Assembly (NCBI RefSeq): GCF_900111765.1
Contig: NZ_FOIB01000009.1
Coordinates: 372,001 to 436,000 of the forward strand
DNA length: 64,000 nt
Reading direction: 5' to 3'
Origin: Myxococcus fulvus
Lineage (GTDB): Bacteria; Myxococcota; Myxococcia; Myxococcales; Myxococcaceae
The first letter of the stretch is position 1, and each line of letters opens with the position of its first letter. A program made the position numbers and the translations under genes. Shown here piece after piece: positions 16,187-24,033 of the stretch. The notes beneath the pieces are model-generated. The model ran no database searches. It was given only the letters and a program-made list of their open reading frames with translations, and was not told the DNA's origin.

Positions 16187-16942
16187 ATGAACAAGCTACT
16201 GGGTCCCGCCTCCTTCGTCCTCGCCTCGGCCGCGCTCGCGGTGGCCCTCTGGGCCCCCGGGCGTGTCGAGGCGCCCTCGCTGTCCCAGACGCCCGAGCCC
16301 GTCGCCGAGCGGCCCGCCAACCAGGAGGCCCTGGAGCGGCGCATCCAGGCGCTCGAGGACACCACGCTGAGCTTGTCCCGGCGCCTGATGGAGCTGGAGA
16401 AGCAGCCGGGCACGGGGGCGGCGCCGGCGGGTGGAGGCACGACGGTGGCGGCGGGCGAGCTGGAGCAGCTGCGCAACGAGGTGCGCGGGCTGATGGCTGG
16501 CGAGACGTTGACCACGGAGGGTGGGCGTGAGGCGCTGAAGGACGCGATGCGCTCGGTGCAGCAGGAGATGCGCAACGAGCAGCTCAACCGGCGCCAGGAG
16601 GAGTGGATGCAGGCGCAGGCCCGCGGGCAGGAGCAGCGCCAGGAGCGGGTGAAGCGGCTCGTGTCCGAGGCGAAGCTGAACTACTCGCAGGAGCAGGAGC
16701 TGACGCGCCGGCTGGAGCAGGAGGAGACCTCCCGCAACACCCTGTTCGACGAGGTCCGCGCCGGGACGAAGTCCGCGCGTGACATCCGCCAGGCCCTGCG
16801 CACCCAGCGCGAGGAGACGGACCAGGTGATGAAGGGGATGCTCGACGCGGACCAGCTGTCCAAGTACCAGGTCATGCGGCGCGAGGAGCAGATGAACTCC
16901 CGCCCCCGCGGGCCTCGTGAGGGACGGTTCGGGGACCAGTGA
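16187..16942 (+). CDS. Membrane-anchored or exported coiled-coil protein
   Basis: A 251-residue protein. It begins MNKLLGPASFVLASAALAVAL, a signal anchor or signal peptide. A heptad-rich region (about 45-80) and a long charged helical region (about 120-245) follow, rich in Glu, Gln and Arg. The C-terminal block, with a SYSQEQELTRRL-like helix and LDADQLSKYQVMR, vaguely recalls Spy/CpxP-type periplasmic helical proteins, but I would not assign that family. The chosen ATG at 16187 has GGAG eight bases upstream; a longer frame from 16151 exists. Periplasmic stress or envelope role is only a guess. Confidence 0.65.
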   Translation: MNKLLGPASFVLASAALAVALWAPGRVEAPSLSQTPEPVAERPANQEALERRIQALEDTTLSLSRRLMELEKQPGTGAAPAGGGTTVAAGELEQLRNEVRGLMAGETLTTEGGREALKDAMRSVQQEMRNEQLNRRQEEWMQAQARGQEQRQERVKRLVSEAKLNYSQEQELTRRLEQEETSRNTLFDEVRAGTKSARDIRQALRTQREETDQVMKGMLDADQLSKYQVMRREEQMNSRPRGPREGRFGDQ

Positions 16943-17014
16943 CGCAATGACTCACGCGGAGGTCTGTGCTGGTAAAGGCGGACCTCCGCGAAACGTGCGC
17001 GAAAGCGCCATTCA

Positions 17015-17380
17015 ATGTCACGGACCAGGACCGCCATTGCCATCCTCGGCAGCTTTCTCCTGGGGATTCTCTCGAGCGTCATTGCTCGGGATTTCATTCT
17101 GGACTGGTGGTACGGCCCCGCCCAGTTCGTCGTCCTCGACGAAGACATCGAGCTGAGCGATGGACATCGCCAGGGAATGACCTGCCCGGGCCCTCCCGGT
17201 GGAGGTGTCCTCGCGGGCACGCCACTCGTGGTCCGCGCACATGGCGCGAAGAAGCTCGTTGAGCTGCGATTCACCTACTACGGGAAGGATCTCCCCAGCA
17301 CGATTGACGCAGCCGACGCTCCCGCGAACAGGCGGAGAACCCGGTGTGTCAATCCCTGGGAGCAGAGCACTCCCGAGTAG
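17015..17380 (+). CDS. Small single-pass membrane protein, unknown
   Basis: A 121-residue protein with one N-terminal hydrophobic segment (about residues 6-25, IAILGSFLLGILSSVIA) and a soluble domain carrying two cysteines. The domain appears beta-rich (VVLDEDIELSDG, GTPLVVRAHG, LVELRFTYYG). No family recognised. It lies 72 nt after the coiled-coil gene on the same strand and may be co-transcribed with it. Confidence 0.6.
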   Translation: MSRTRTAIAILGSFLLGILSSVIARDFILDWWYGPAQFVVLDEDIELSDGHRQGMTCPGPPGGGVLAGTPLVVRAHGAKKLVELRFTYYGKDLPSTIDAADAPANRRRTRCVNPWEQSTPE

Positions 17381-17451
17381 GGGCGCCTTCGCCCGTCCCT
17401 AAACGCCATGAAGGTCGTCGGGCGCGCGCACGAGCTTCCACACCGGGGCCC

Positions 17452-17787
17452 CTACTTCGTCATGGTCGGCGGCATCCGGCGCGGGTCGCAGGCAATGCCA
17501 GGACAACCCTTGCTGTCGCCGCAGCTCCCGTCGCAGCACGGGTACTGACCTTCCGGACAGACCGTAGGCCCCGCGTCCACCTCGGGCTCCGCCACCCGGG
17601 GGCGCTCCTCCGACTTCGGCACCTCCGCCGACGCGCGGGCCTCGGTAGCGGGCGCCGTCTCGGGCGCCGAGGCGGCGTCACGTCGCTGCTCCTCCCCGCC
17701 CCCCTTGCACCCGAGCGTCCACACCATCGCCGCACAGCACGTCCACCACAGGGCCCGATTCCACGTCCTGGTCATCCGCATCCTCAC
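17452..17787 (-). CDS. Small cysteine-rich lipoprotein
   Basis: A 111-residue protein with a basic N-terminus, a hydrophobic stretch and the lipobox VWTLGC, so it should be lipidated at Cys27. The middle is an Ala/Glu/Pro-rich linker. The last 35 residues hold six cysteines (CPEGQYPCCDGSCGDSKGC...C) in a compact pattern like a small disulfide-knot domain. Myxobacteria have many such Cys-rich lipoproteins. Function unknown. It ends convergently with the gene at 17015. Confidence 0.7.
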   Translation of the reverse strand: MRMRMTRTWNRALWWTCCAAMVWTLGCKGGGEEQRRDAASAPETAPATEARASAEVPKSEERPRVAEPEVDAGPTVCPEGQYPCCDGSCGDSKGCPGIACDPRRMPPTMTK

Positions 17788-17821
17788 TTCCTACCCGAGC
17801 ACCTCGCGCGCGGGCCCATTG

Positions 17822-17863
17822 AAAAACAAGGGGCGGCCCCGGAAGACATCCCGGGACCGCCCC
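17822..17863 (-). terminator. Rho-independent terminator of the M36 protease gene
   Basis: GGGGCGGCCCCGG (17830-17842) pairs with CCGGGACCGCCCC (17851-17863) with one G-U pair and an 8-nt loop. On the minus strand the stem is followed by TTGTTTTTC, a genuine T tract. It lies 48 nt past the protease stop codon. Confidence 0.85.
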
Positions 17864-17911
17864 TCAGGCTTCACTCGCCGACCTCACACGCGGGCCGGCG
17901 GGCTCATTTCG

Positions 17912-20900
17912 TTACTTGCGACGACGGCGCAGCGCGAGGCCCAGCATGGCCAGGGCCGGCAGCAGCGCGCTCGTGGCGCTACCACCCGCCGCGGTGCAGC
18001 CGCCGCTGTCCGTCAGGTTGCGCACCGTCACCGCCACGTCCACCGTGTCGCTGTTGGCCACGCCGTCATTCGCGCGGACGCGGAACAGGAAGATGGTCGT
18101 CTCGGAGACCTGGGGAGCCACGAAGTAGGCCTGGGCCGTCTCCGCGTCATCCAGCTTCACCGTGGGACCCGCGACCTGCACCCAGCGGTACGTCAGCTCG
18201 TCACCGTCGGCGTCCGTGCCCGTGGCCGCGAGCTTCACACCCGAGCCCTCGTGCACCGTGTAGCTCGACGTCGCGCTCACCACCGGCTTGGTGTTGGTGC
18301 GCGTCACGGTGACCGTCACCGTGCTCGCCGCGCTGGCCTGACCCGCGGCCGTGGCCACCAGGCTGAACGTCAGGTCGACGGAGTTGCCCGTCACGCTCGG
18401 CGCCGTGAAGGTCGCGGTGGCCGCGTCGGCCCCCGTGAGCGTCACGGACGGACCCGCCGTCTGCGTCCACGCGTAGGTGATGGTGTCGTCATCCTCGTCG
18501 GTGGCGCTGCCGTTCAGCGTCACCTGGCTGCCCTGGTTGACCGTCTGGTTCTCACCCGCGTTCGCCACGGGAGCACGGTCCACGTTGCGCACGGTGATGG
18601 TGATGGTCGCCGGAGCGCTCGCGGCGATACCGTCGCTGGCGACCAGGGTGAAGGTGAAGGCCGTGTCCGCCGTCACCTCGGGAGGCGTGAAGGTCGGCGT
18701 GGCGCTGGTGTCGTCATCCAGCTCTACCGCCGGACCCGCCGTCTGCGTCCAGGCGAAGTCGAGCGGCTCGCCGTCGGCGTCCGTCGAACCCGTCGCGTCG
18801 AGCGTGACGCTGCCCGAGCGCTCGTCCACCGTCGTGGGGCCGTTGTCCTTCACGCGGGCCACCGCGACAGGCGCCGCGTTCACGTTGTTGACCAGGACCT
18901 GCACCACGCGCGGGTGGCTGGAGTCCGTGCCGTCGCTCACCACGAGCTGGAACGTGAAGATGGTGGCCGCCGGAACCTCCGCGCTGAAGCTCGGGGTCGC
19001 CGTGTCGGCGCCCGTGAGCGTCACCGCGGGGCCGCCAATCTGGGTCCACGCGTACGTCAGCGTGCTGCCCGCGACGGCATCCGGATCGAAGCTCGCGGAG
19101 CCGTTGAGCGTGATGACGCGCAGCGTGCGCGTCCCATTCGGGTTGACGACGTACTCCGTCACCGTCTGGGAGATGCCCGGCTCGGCGATGGGCGCCACGT
19201 TGCACGTCCCGGAGCCCGCCTCCGCGACGCGCGAGTAGAACGGCGTCGTGTTGGTGATGCCCGTGACGCGGATGTTCGCCACGTCCCAGCCATACGCGCC
19301 CACGAAGTCATCCGTGCCCAGGCGGAAGCGCAGACGCACCTGGTGGCCGCCGAAGATGCGACCGAAGTTCGTCTGCGCCGGGATGAAGCTGGGGTAGTTG
19401 GTGCTCATGCGCACGTAACCCGGCCAGCCACCGACGAACGGGTTGCCCGTGTCGATGTTGCCCTGGTTCGTGAGCCGCGCCCGCTCGGCCGCCGTCAGGT
19501 AGAGGTACCAGTTCTCCCACGGACCCTCGTCGACGGAGACCTCGATGACGCCCGCGTCGAAGTGCACCCACTGGCCCGAGACGACGGCGGACTCGAACGA
19601 GTGGCGGTGGAAGAAGGACAGCACGAAGTTCTGGCCCTCGGCGACGTCGAACAGCGGCGACGTCAGGCGGATGTCCCGCGACTCCGACTCGTTCGCCGCG
19701 TGCCAGTAGCCCGTGGTGGCGTGACCGTTCTGCCACAGCGGACGGTAGCTGAACGTGGAGTTCGTCCAGCTCGTGTTCTGCGTCTCGACGTAGTCCGTGT
19801 CCGAGGAGTTGGCGACCTCGTCGTAGTTCACGTTGTTGCGGAACTCGTGCACCGTCGACCCGTTCAACAGGGTGATGGGGAACGTCACGTCCACACCCAG
19901 CACGGCGAGCGCGCCGCTCGCCTGCGCCGGCGCCGCCGCCAGGGAGACCGGGATGGTCGCCACCGCGGTGCTGCCACGCGCGATGTTGCCGAACGACAGC
20001 GTGTTGCCGCCGCCGAACGTCGCCGCGACACCCTCGCTCGACTCGTTGAAGGCCGCCGTGGCCGTCACGCCCGAGACGCTCTCGGCGCCCACGTTGCGCA
20101 GCGTGACGCGCAAGAGGCCCGTCTCGCCGGCATCCAGGATGCCGTCCTTGTCGCAGCCCACGGAGGAGTCATCCAGCGTGACGCTCACGACCTCGAGCGC
20201 GTTGCCGGTCTGGTAGCTCTCCACCACGCCGATGTGGTCCGCGCTGTCGCGGTCCGCCACCCGGGCGCCGAAGCCGGCGCCGCGCTTGGCGAACGCGGCC
20301 ACGAAGCGCGCGTAGTCGGCGGGGTCGGCCGCGGCGACCACGGACAGCAGCGCGTCACGCCCCTCGAGGAAGGTCGGGGAGGACGGGGTGGCCTTGTAAG
20401 ACGCCACCAGGTAGCGCTTCATGCGGTCCTGCGCCTCGGCGAACGGGTGCGCGTTGAGCAGGCTGGCGTAGCACTCCCACAGCATCGTGGCCCAGACCTC
20501 GCCGGCGTTGTGCACCTCGGCGTTGTTGGTGCCCGCGTAGTCGGGGTTCGACGCGACGTTGGCGGGAATCGCCGTGCCGTCCGCCATGTGACGCAGCGTC
20601 AGGCCGTTCTTCGCCAGGTTCGTGCTGTACGGGACGCGGCGGATGCCCCAGTAGTAGCCGTTGTTGCGGCCACCGGCCTGGGTGTAGCCCGCCATGCCGT
20701 ACGTGCCCTGCCAGTTGTTGTTGCCCTCGCGGTTACGGTCCTCCTCGCGGACGGACAGCATCATCGCGTGGAAGTCGCCCCAGCCCTCGCCCATGGACCC
20801 GCCCTGGTTGTTCGTCAAGCCAGAGCCGTTACCCACGAGGCGGTTGGAGATGTAGTGCCCCCACTCGTGCGCGATGATCTCGTTGTCGAGCGTACCGTCG

Positions 20901-22834
20901 CGATCCAGGTCCGCGTTGCGGCGCAGGCGGGCCTTGATGGCCGCCGACTCCAGCGTCGTACGCCAGTCATCGCCGTCCTGCTTGCTCACCATCAGCGCGG
21001 GGACGGTGATGGCGTTGTCGACCGCCGGGACACCGCTGGCGCCCATCGTGCCCAGCGCGCCCGCGGCGCTGTTGGTGATGATGACGGCCACGGCGCCCGC
21101 GTTCTGGGCGTTGAGGACCTTGTACGCGAAGCTGCAGTTACCGCGCTCGATGAGGGCGACCTTGCCCGTGAAGAGCTTCTGGCCGCCGTACGGGTCCGCG
21201 CCGTTCGCGTCCGCGCAGCCCAGGCGGTAGCCCAAGGCAATCGCCGGATCCTCGTGAGAAGGAGGCACGACGAAGTCCGCGGAGACGTCGTACACCCGCG
21301 CGCCGAACGACGCGTTGTACGTCGCGTAGCCCCGGGCGATGGGCGACGGCTCGGAGACGGTGAGCTCCGCGACGCCGTCGAAGATGTACTGCTGCATGCG
21401 GGGACGCGCGCCGTCGGCCGGGGTGGCCATGTTGGCGTTGTTGCGGCCGCCGTAGTCCTGCGCCTCGACGCGGAGGCTGTCGCCCTCCAGACCGCCGCGC
21501 CCGTAGTTGCTCATCTGGGCGTTGCCGGAGGCCTCGTCGAAGCCCGCGTCGTAGAACCAGTCGTGCAGGAAGTTGGTGATGTAGAACAGGTTCACCACCG
21601 CCGCCTGCCGCTGCTCGACGCTGGACGCCGGGGACTTCGTGACGTCGAACGTGTAGTCGAACGTCCTCGAGCCCGCGTTGCTCAGCGGCGCGCGCAGGTC
21701 GATGCCCTCCTGGTAGCCGTCACCGCCGCCCAGGTCCGCGTACGCGTCGACGTTGTTGCCCGTCGTCACCTGCGCGTTGGCCGGCAGCCACGGGTCGTCC
21801 TTGCTGAATGGGAAGTTCTGCAGGGTGACCAGGTTGGAGGGGTTGTCCAGCGGCTCCTGGTGGCCGTTGGGCGTGCCCGTGGGGTGCGGCGTGGCGTCGT
21901 TGCCCTGGGGACCGTCGTAGGGCAGCTTGGTCGCCGGGTCCGCCCACACGCGGTAGGTGAAGGCCTCCGACTTCGTCAGGTCGTGCTTGAAGAGGACCGA
22001 GCCGTCCTGCGCGTTGACCACGAAGGCGGTGTAGCTCGCGTCCGGGTTGGTCGCCGGGCCCGCGTTGACCTCCACGTAGTACGCGGGGACCAGGCCGTCA
22101 GGCAGCGGGAAGAGGACCTTCTTCGCGCGCGGCGCGTCGCCAAAGCCGTGCGTGGACAGGAGATTCCGGTCCACCTGGTAGTGGCTGTAGTCACCCTGCG
22201 AGCCCGCGGGCGCCAGCGCCCGGGCATCCAGCGACGCACCCGTCACGTCCTGGAACGCGCGAGCAATCGCCTGCGGCGCCGAGACGCGGAAGGCCGAGGC
22301 CTGGGCGTTCTTCTCGTCATCCTTGTTGCGCGGCTGGAGGTAGCCGGAGATGGCCACGAGCTGCTGGCTCGGGTCCATCACCACCTTGACCTCGTTGCGG
22401 AACACCTCGATGCCGTTGACCCGACGACCGTAGGTCGCGATGACCGCGCCGTCGTTGTCCTTGGGCAGGTGCACCTGGCGCAGCTCCGCGCCATCCACAT
22501 CCGCGGAGCCCAGGCGGTACAGGTCCGCCACGCCACGCAGGTGCTCGCGCGCCGAGGCGTTCACGCTCGCCTTGGTCAGGGGACGCGCGGCCTTCGGGGC
22601 CGACGTCGCGTTCAGGGCGCGCTCGCTGAAGACGAACGTCGGGACGCCCAGACGACCTTCCACGCTGTTGATGCGCAGCCCGCGCTGGGGTGCGTTCGCC
22701 GCGGACGAAGGCAGGGAGCGATCCGCCGGGGCGCGGAGGAAGGCATCGACCGAGGCCCCTCGCGCGGAGACCGGCGGGGACCACATCAGCACGGCGAGCA
22801 CGGCGCTCACTGTGCCCATCCAGAGACGCTTCAT
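17912..22834 (-). CDS. Secreted M36 (fungalysin-like) metalloprotease with PA domain, Ig/PKD-like repeats and MYXO-CTERM anchor
   Basis: A 1640-residue exported protease. It has a signal peptide (about 1-25, ending near PVSARG), then an FTP-type propeptide (about 30-240) and the M36 catalytic region. A PA (protease-associated) domain is inserted around 490-610. The zinc motif HEWGH is near residue 655, followed by GEGWGDFHAM with the third ligand. A beta-rich region follows (about 850-1200), then four Ig/PKD-like repeats sharing a WTQTAGPAV-type core (about 1230-1600). The last 30 residues are a MYXO-CTERM signal: GGC, a hydrophobic helix, and RRRRK. Cleavage and surface anchoring at that Cys would be by a myxosortase; a candidate lies at 40388. 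ATG 22834 has AGAGG upstream. Likely a predatory or nutritional protease. Confidence 0.92.
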   Translation of the reverse strand: MKRLWMGTVSAVLAVLMWSPPVSARGASVDAFLRAPADRSLPSSAANAPQRGLRINSVEGRLGVPTFVFSERALNATSAPKAARPLTKASVNASAREHLRGVADLYRLGSADVDGAELRQVHLPKDNDGAVIATYGRRVNGIEVFRNEVKVVMDPSQQLVAISGYLQPRNKDDEKNAQASAFRVSAPQAIARAFQDVTGASLDARALAPAGSQGDYSHYQVDRNLLSTHGFGDAPRAKKVLFPLPDGLVPAYYVEVNAGPATNPDASYTAFVVNAQDGSVLFKHDLTKSEAFTYRVWADPATKLPYDGPQGNDATPHPTGTPNGHQEPLDNPSNLVTLQNFPFSKDDPWLPANAQVTTGNNVDAYADLGGGDGYQEGIDLRAPLSNAGSRTFDYTFDVTKSPASSVEQRQAAVVNLFYITNFLHDWFYDAGFDEASGNAQMSNYGRGGLEGDSLRVEAQDYGGRNNANMATPADGARPRMQQYIFDGVAELTVSEPSPIARGYATYNASFGARVYDVSADFVVPPSHEDPAIALGYRLGCADANGADPYGGQKLFTGKVALIERGNCSFAYKVLNAQNAGAVAVIITNSAAGALGTMGASGVPAVDNAITVPALMVSKQDGDDWRTTLESAAIKARLRRNADLDRDGTLDNEIIAHEWGHYISNRLVGNGSGLTNNQGGSMGEGWGDFHAMMLSVREEDRNREGNNNWQGTYGMAGYTQAGGRNNGYYWGIRRVPYSTNLAKNGLTLRHMADGTAIPANVASNPDYAGTNNAEVHNAGEVWATMLWECYASLLNAHPFAEAQDRMKRYLVASYKATPSSPTFLEGRDALLSVVAAADPADYARFVAAFAKRGAGFGARVADRDSADHIGVVESYQTGNALEVVSVTLDDSSVGCDKDGILDAGETGLLRVTLRNVGAESVSGVTATAAFNESSEGVAATFGGGNTLSFGNIARGSTAVATIPVSLAAAPAQASGALAVLGVDVTFPITLLNGSTVHEFRNNVNYDEVANSSDTDYVETQNTSWTNSTFSYRPLWQNGHATTGYWHAANESESRDIRLTSPLFDVAEGQNFVLSFFHRHSFESAVVSGQWVHFDAGVIEVSVDEGPWENWYLYLTAAERARLTNQGNIDTGNPFVGGWPGYVRMSTNYPSFIPAQTNFGRIFGGHQVRLRFRLGTDDFVGAYGWDVANIRVTGITNTTPFYSRVAEAGSGTCNVAPIAEPGISQTVTEYVVNPNGTRTLRVITLNGSASFDPDAVAGSTLTYAWTQIGGPAVTLTGADTATPSFSAEVPAATIFTFQLVVSDGTDSSHPRVVQVLVNNVNAAPVAVARVKDNGPTTVDERSGSVTLDATGSTDADGEPLDFAWTQTAGPAVELDDDTSATPTFTPPEVTADTAFTFTLVASDGIAASAPATITITVRNVDRAPVANAGENQTVNQGSQVTLNGSATDEDDDTITYAWTQTAGPSVTLTGADAATATFTAPSVTGNSVDLTFSLVATAAGQASAASTVTVTVTRTNTKPVVSATSSYTVHEGSGVKLAATGTDADGDELTYRWVQVAGPTVKLDDAETAQAYFVAPQVSETTIFLFRVRANDGVANSDTVDVAVTVRNLTDSGGCTAAGGSATSALLPALAMLGLALRRRRK

Positions 22835-22910
22835 GAACGACAACCTCTTTCGGGGGTTTGAGGAGGAGGGCCCCTCGCCGTCGGACGCCTGCTCGGCTGG
22901 GGCGTCCAGA

Positions 22911-22940
22911 GGTTATTTACTATTTTGTTATGAACACAAT
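22911..22940 (-). promoter_or_regulatory. AT-rich island, likely promoter of the M36 protease
   Basis: Within very GC-rich surroundings, about 30 bp consist mostly of A and T (TTATTTACTATTTTG and neighbours), roughly 80-110 bp upstream of the protease start. No convincing -35/-10 pair with standard spacing can be fixed by eye. Confidence 0.35.
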
Positions 22941-23014
22941 AGGCCCCCCTGAACTCACTCCCTCAGGGTGCCAGCAAACCCAGGATAGGCGCTAATCCTG
23001 ACGGCCAATGCTAG

Positions 23015-23050
23015 GAATTCGCGTCTAGGATTATTCCCAGACGCGAATTC
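23015..23050. repeat. Perfect 12-bp inverted repeat
   Basis: GAATTCGCGTCT (23015-23026) is the exact reverse complement of AGACGCGAATTC (23039-23050), with a 12-nt spacer. It begins 13 nt past the stop of the PLP-fold gene, so it may act as a terminator, though no T run follows on that strand. It could also be an operator. The rest of the 228-bp gap (22835-23062) also has a weak 6-bp inverted repeat at 22981-23000. Confidence 0.75.
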
Positions 23051-23062
23051 GGGCGCGAAGCG

Positions 23063-23803
23063 TCACCCGAAGGGTGGCCGGGCGTTGTGGCCGATGACGA
23101 GCATCTCCTCCGGGTGCGTCTCCGCGCGAGCATACGTCAGAAGCGCGGCGAGGCTGTCGGAGTGCTTGGGGGCGGCGGTCTCCAGCACCACCTCCTCGCG
23201 GTGGGGATGGAACAGGTCCTCCTTGCCCAGGTTCTGCTCCTGCCACCTGCGCCAGCCCGGCAGCGATGAACCCTTCGCGGGTTGGAGGCCCACCACCTCG
23301 TAGCCCTCGGGGGTGAAGGCGCGGTGCAGCCCCACCAGCGTGGCGCCGGTGCCGAAGCCACACACCACCCGCCGCACGGATGGGAAGGCGTCCCGGACGA
23401 AGTCGCGCAATTCGCCCGCCCAGCCCTCCACGCACCCCACGAGGGCGCCGTTGGAGAGCTGCCGGGGCCAGCACCACCCCTGACGCTCGTAGCCCAGGGC
23501 CACCTCCCAGGCCTCGGACAGCCGGCGCACGGTGCGCACCTCGCCGCCAAAGCCCTGGTCTCTCAAATACGCGGCGCCCGCCGTGTCGGTGAGCGCGAGC
23601 ACGGGCAGCCCCCGCTCGCGGCCCAGCGCGTCGAGCGCGAGCGAGGACGAGGAGCCGGACAGCTCCACGAGTCCGCACGCACCCTCCGGCACCGTCTCCA
23701 GGTATCGGGAGAAGGTGAGGTATTTGAGACCACCGGAGGGAAGCTCTCCCCCCCACAGCACCACCGGCCCTTCGGGGGACAGCCGTGACAGGGGAAAGTA
23801 CAT
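23063..23803 (-). CDS. PLP-dependent (cysteine synthase/threonine deaminase fold) protein
   Basis: A 246-residue protein of the fold-type II PLP family, shorter than O-acetylserine sulfhydrylase (about 310). GGLKYLTFSRYLE supplies a lysine where the Schiff-base Lys is expected. GSSSSLALDALGRERGLPVLALTD matches the substrate-loop region, and VVCGFGTGATLVGLHRAF resembles the glycine-rich phosphate-cradle loop (GTGGT in enzymes). The start at 23803 has GGAGGGAGGT upstream; the longer frames are not used. Reaction unknown: a diverged beta-replacement or elimination enzyme, or a carrier-type homologue. Confidence 0.75.
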   Translation of the reverse strand: MYFPLSRLSPEGPVVLWGGELPSGGLKYLTFSRYLETVPEGACGLVELSGSSSSLALDALGRERGLPVLALTDTAGAAYLRDQGFGGEVRTVRRLSEAWEVALGYERQGWCWPRQLSNGALVGCVEGWAGELRDFVRDAFPSVRRVVCGFGTGATLVGLHRAFTPEGYEVVGLQPAKGSSLPGWRRWQEQNLGKEDLFHPHREEVVLETAAPKHSDSLAALLTYARAETHPEEMLVIGHNARPPFG

Positions 23804-24033
23804 GGGCGGACCTCCCTCCATTGAGTGAGGGCCCCGCGTGGACTCCTCGGGCCCACGACGCAAGCTCGGCACCCTCTCGCGTCGGCGGCCAGTCCCCTCC
23901 CCTCGCGGTTGTCCTCCCGTGGACCGCGAGCCCGGCCGTCCGCCCGCCAGGGACACTGGCCCCGTCCCCGGGGGTGATGTGAAAGCGCTCCGGAAGCCAG
24001 GGGCTGTGCGATAGTGGCCCGCAGCGAAAACGC

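Noticed and set aside
17705..22861. 1718-codon plus-strand frame opposite the M36 protease
   Set aside because: Antisense of a clear protease; the Arg/Ala/Val-rich text and lack of motifs show it is a shadow frame.
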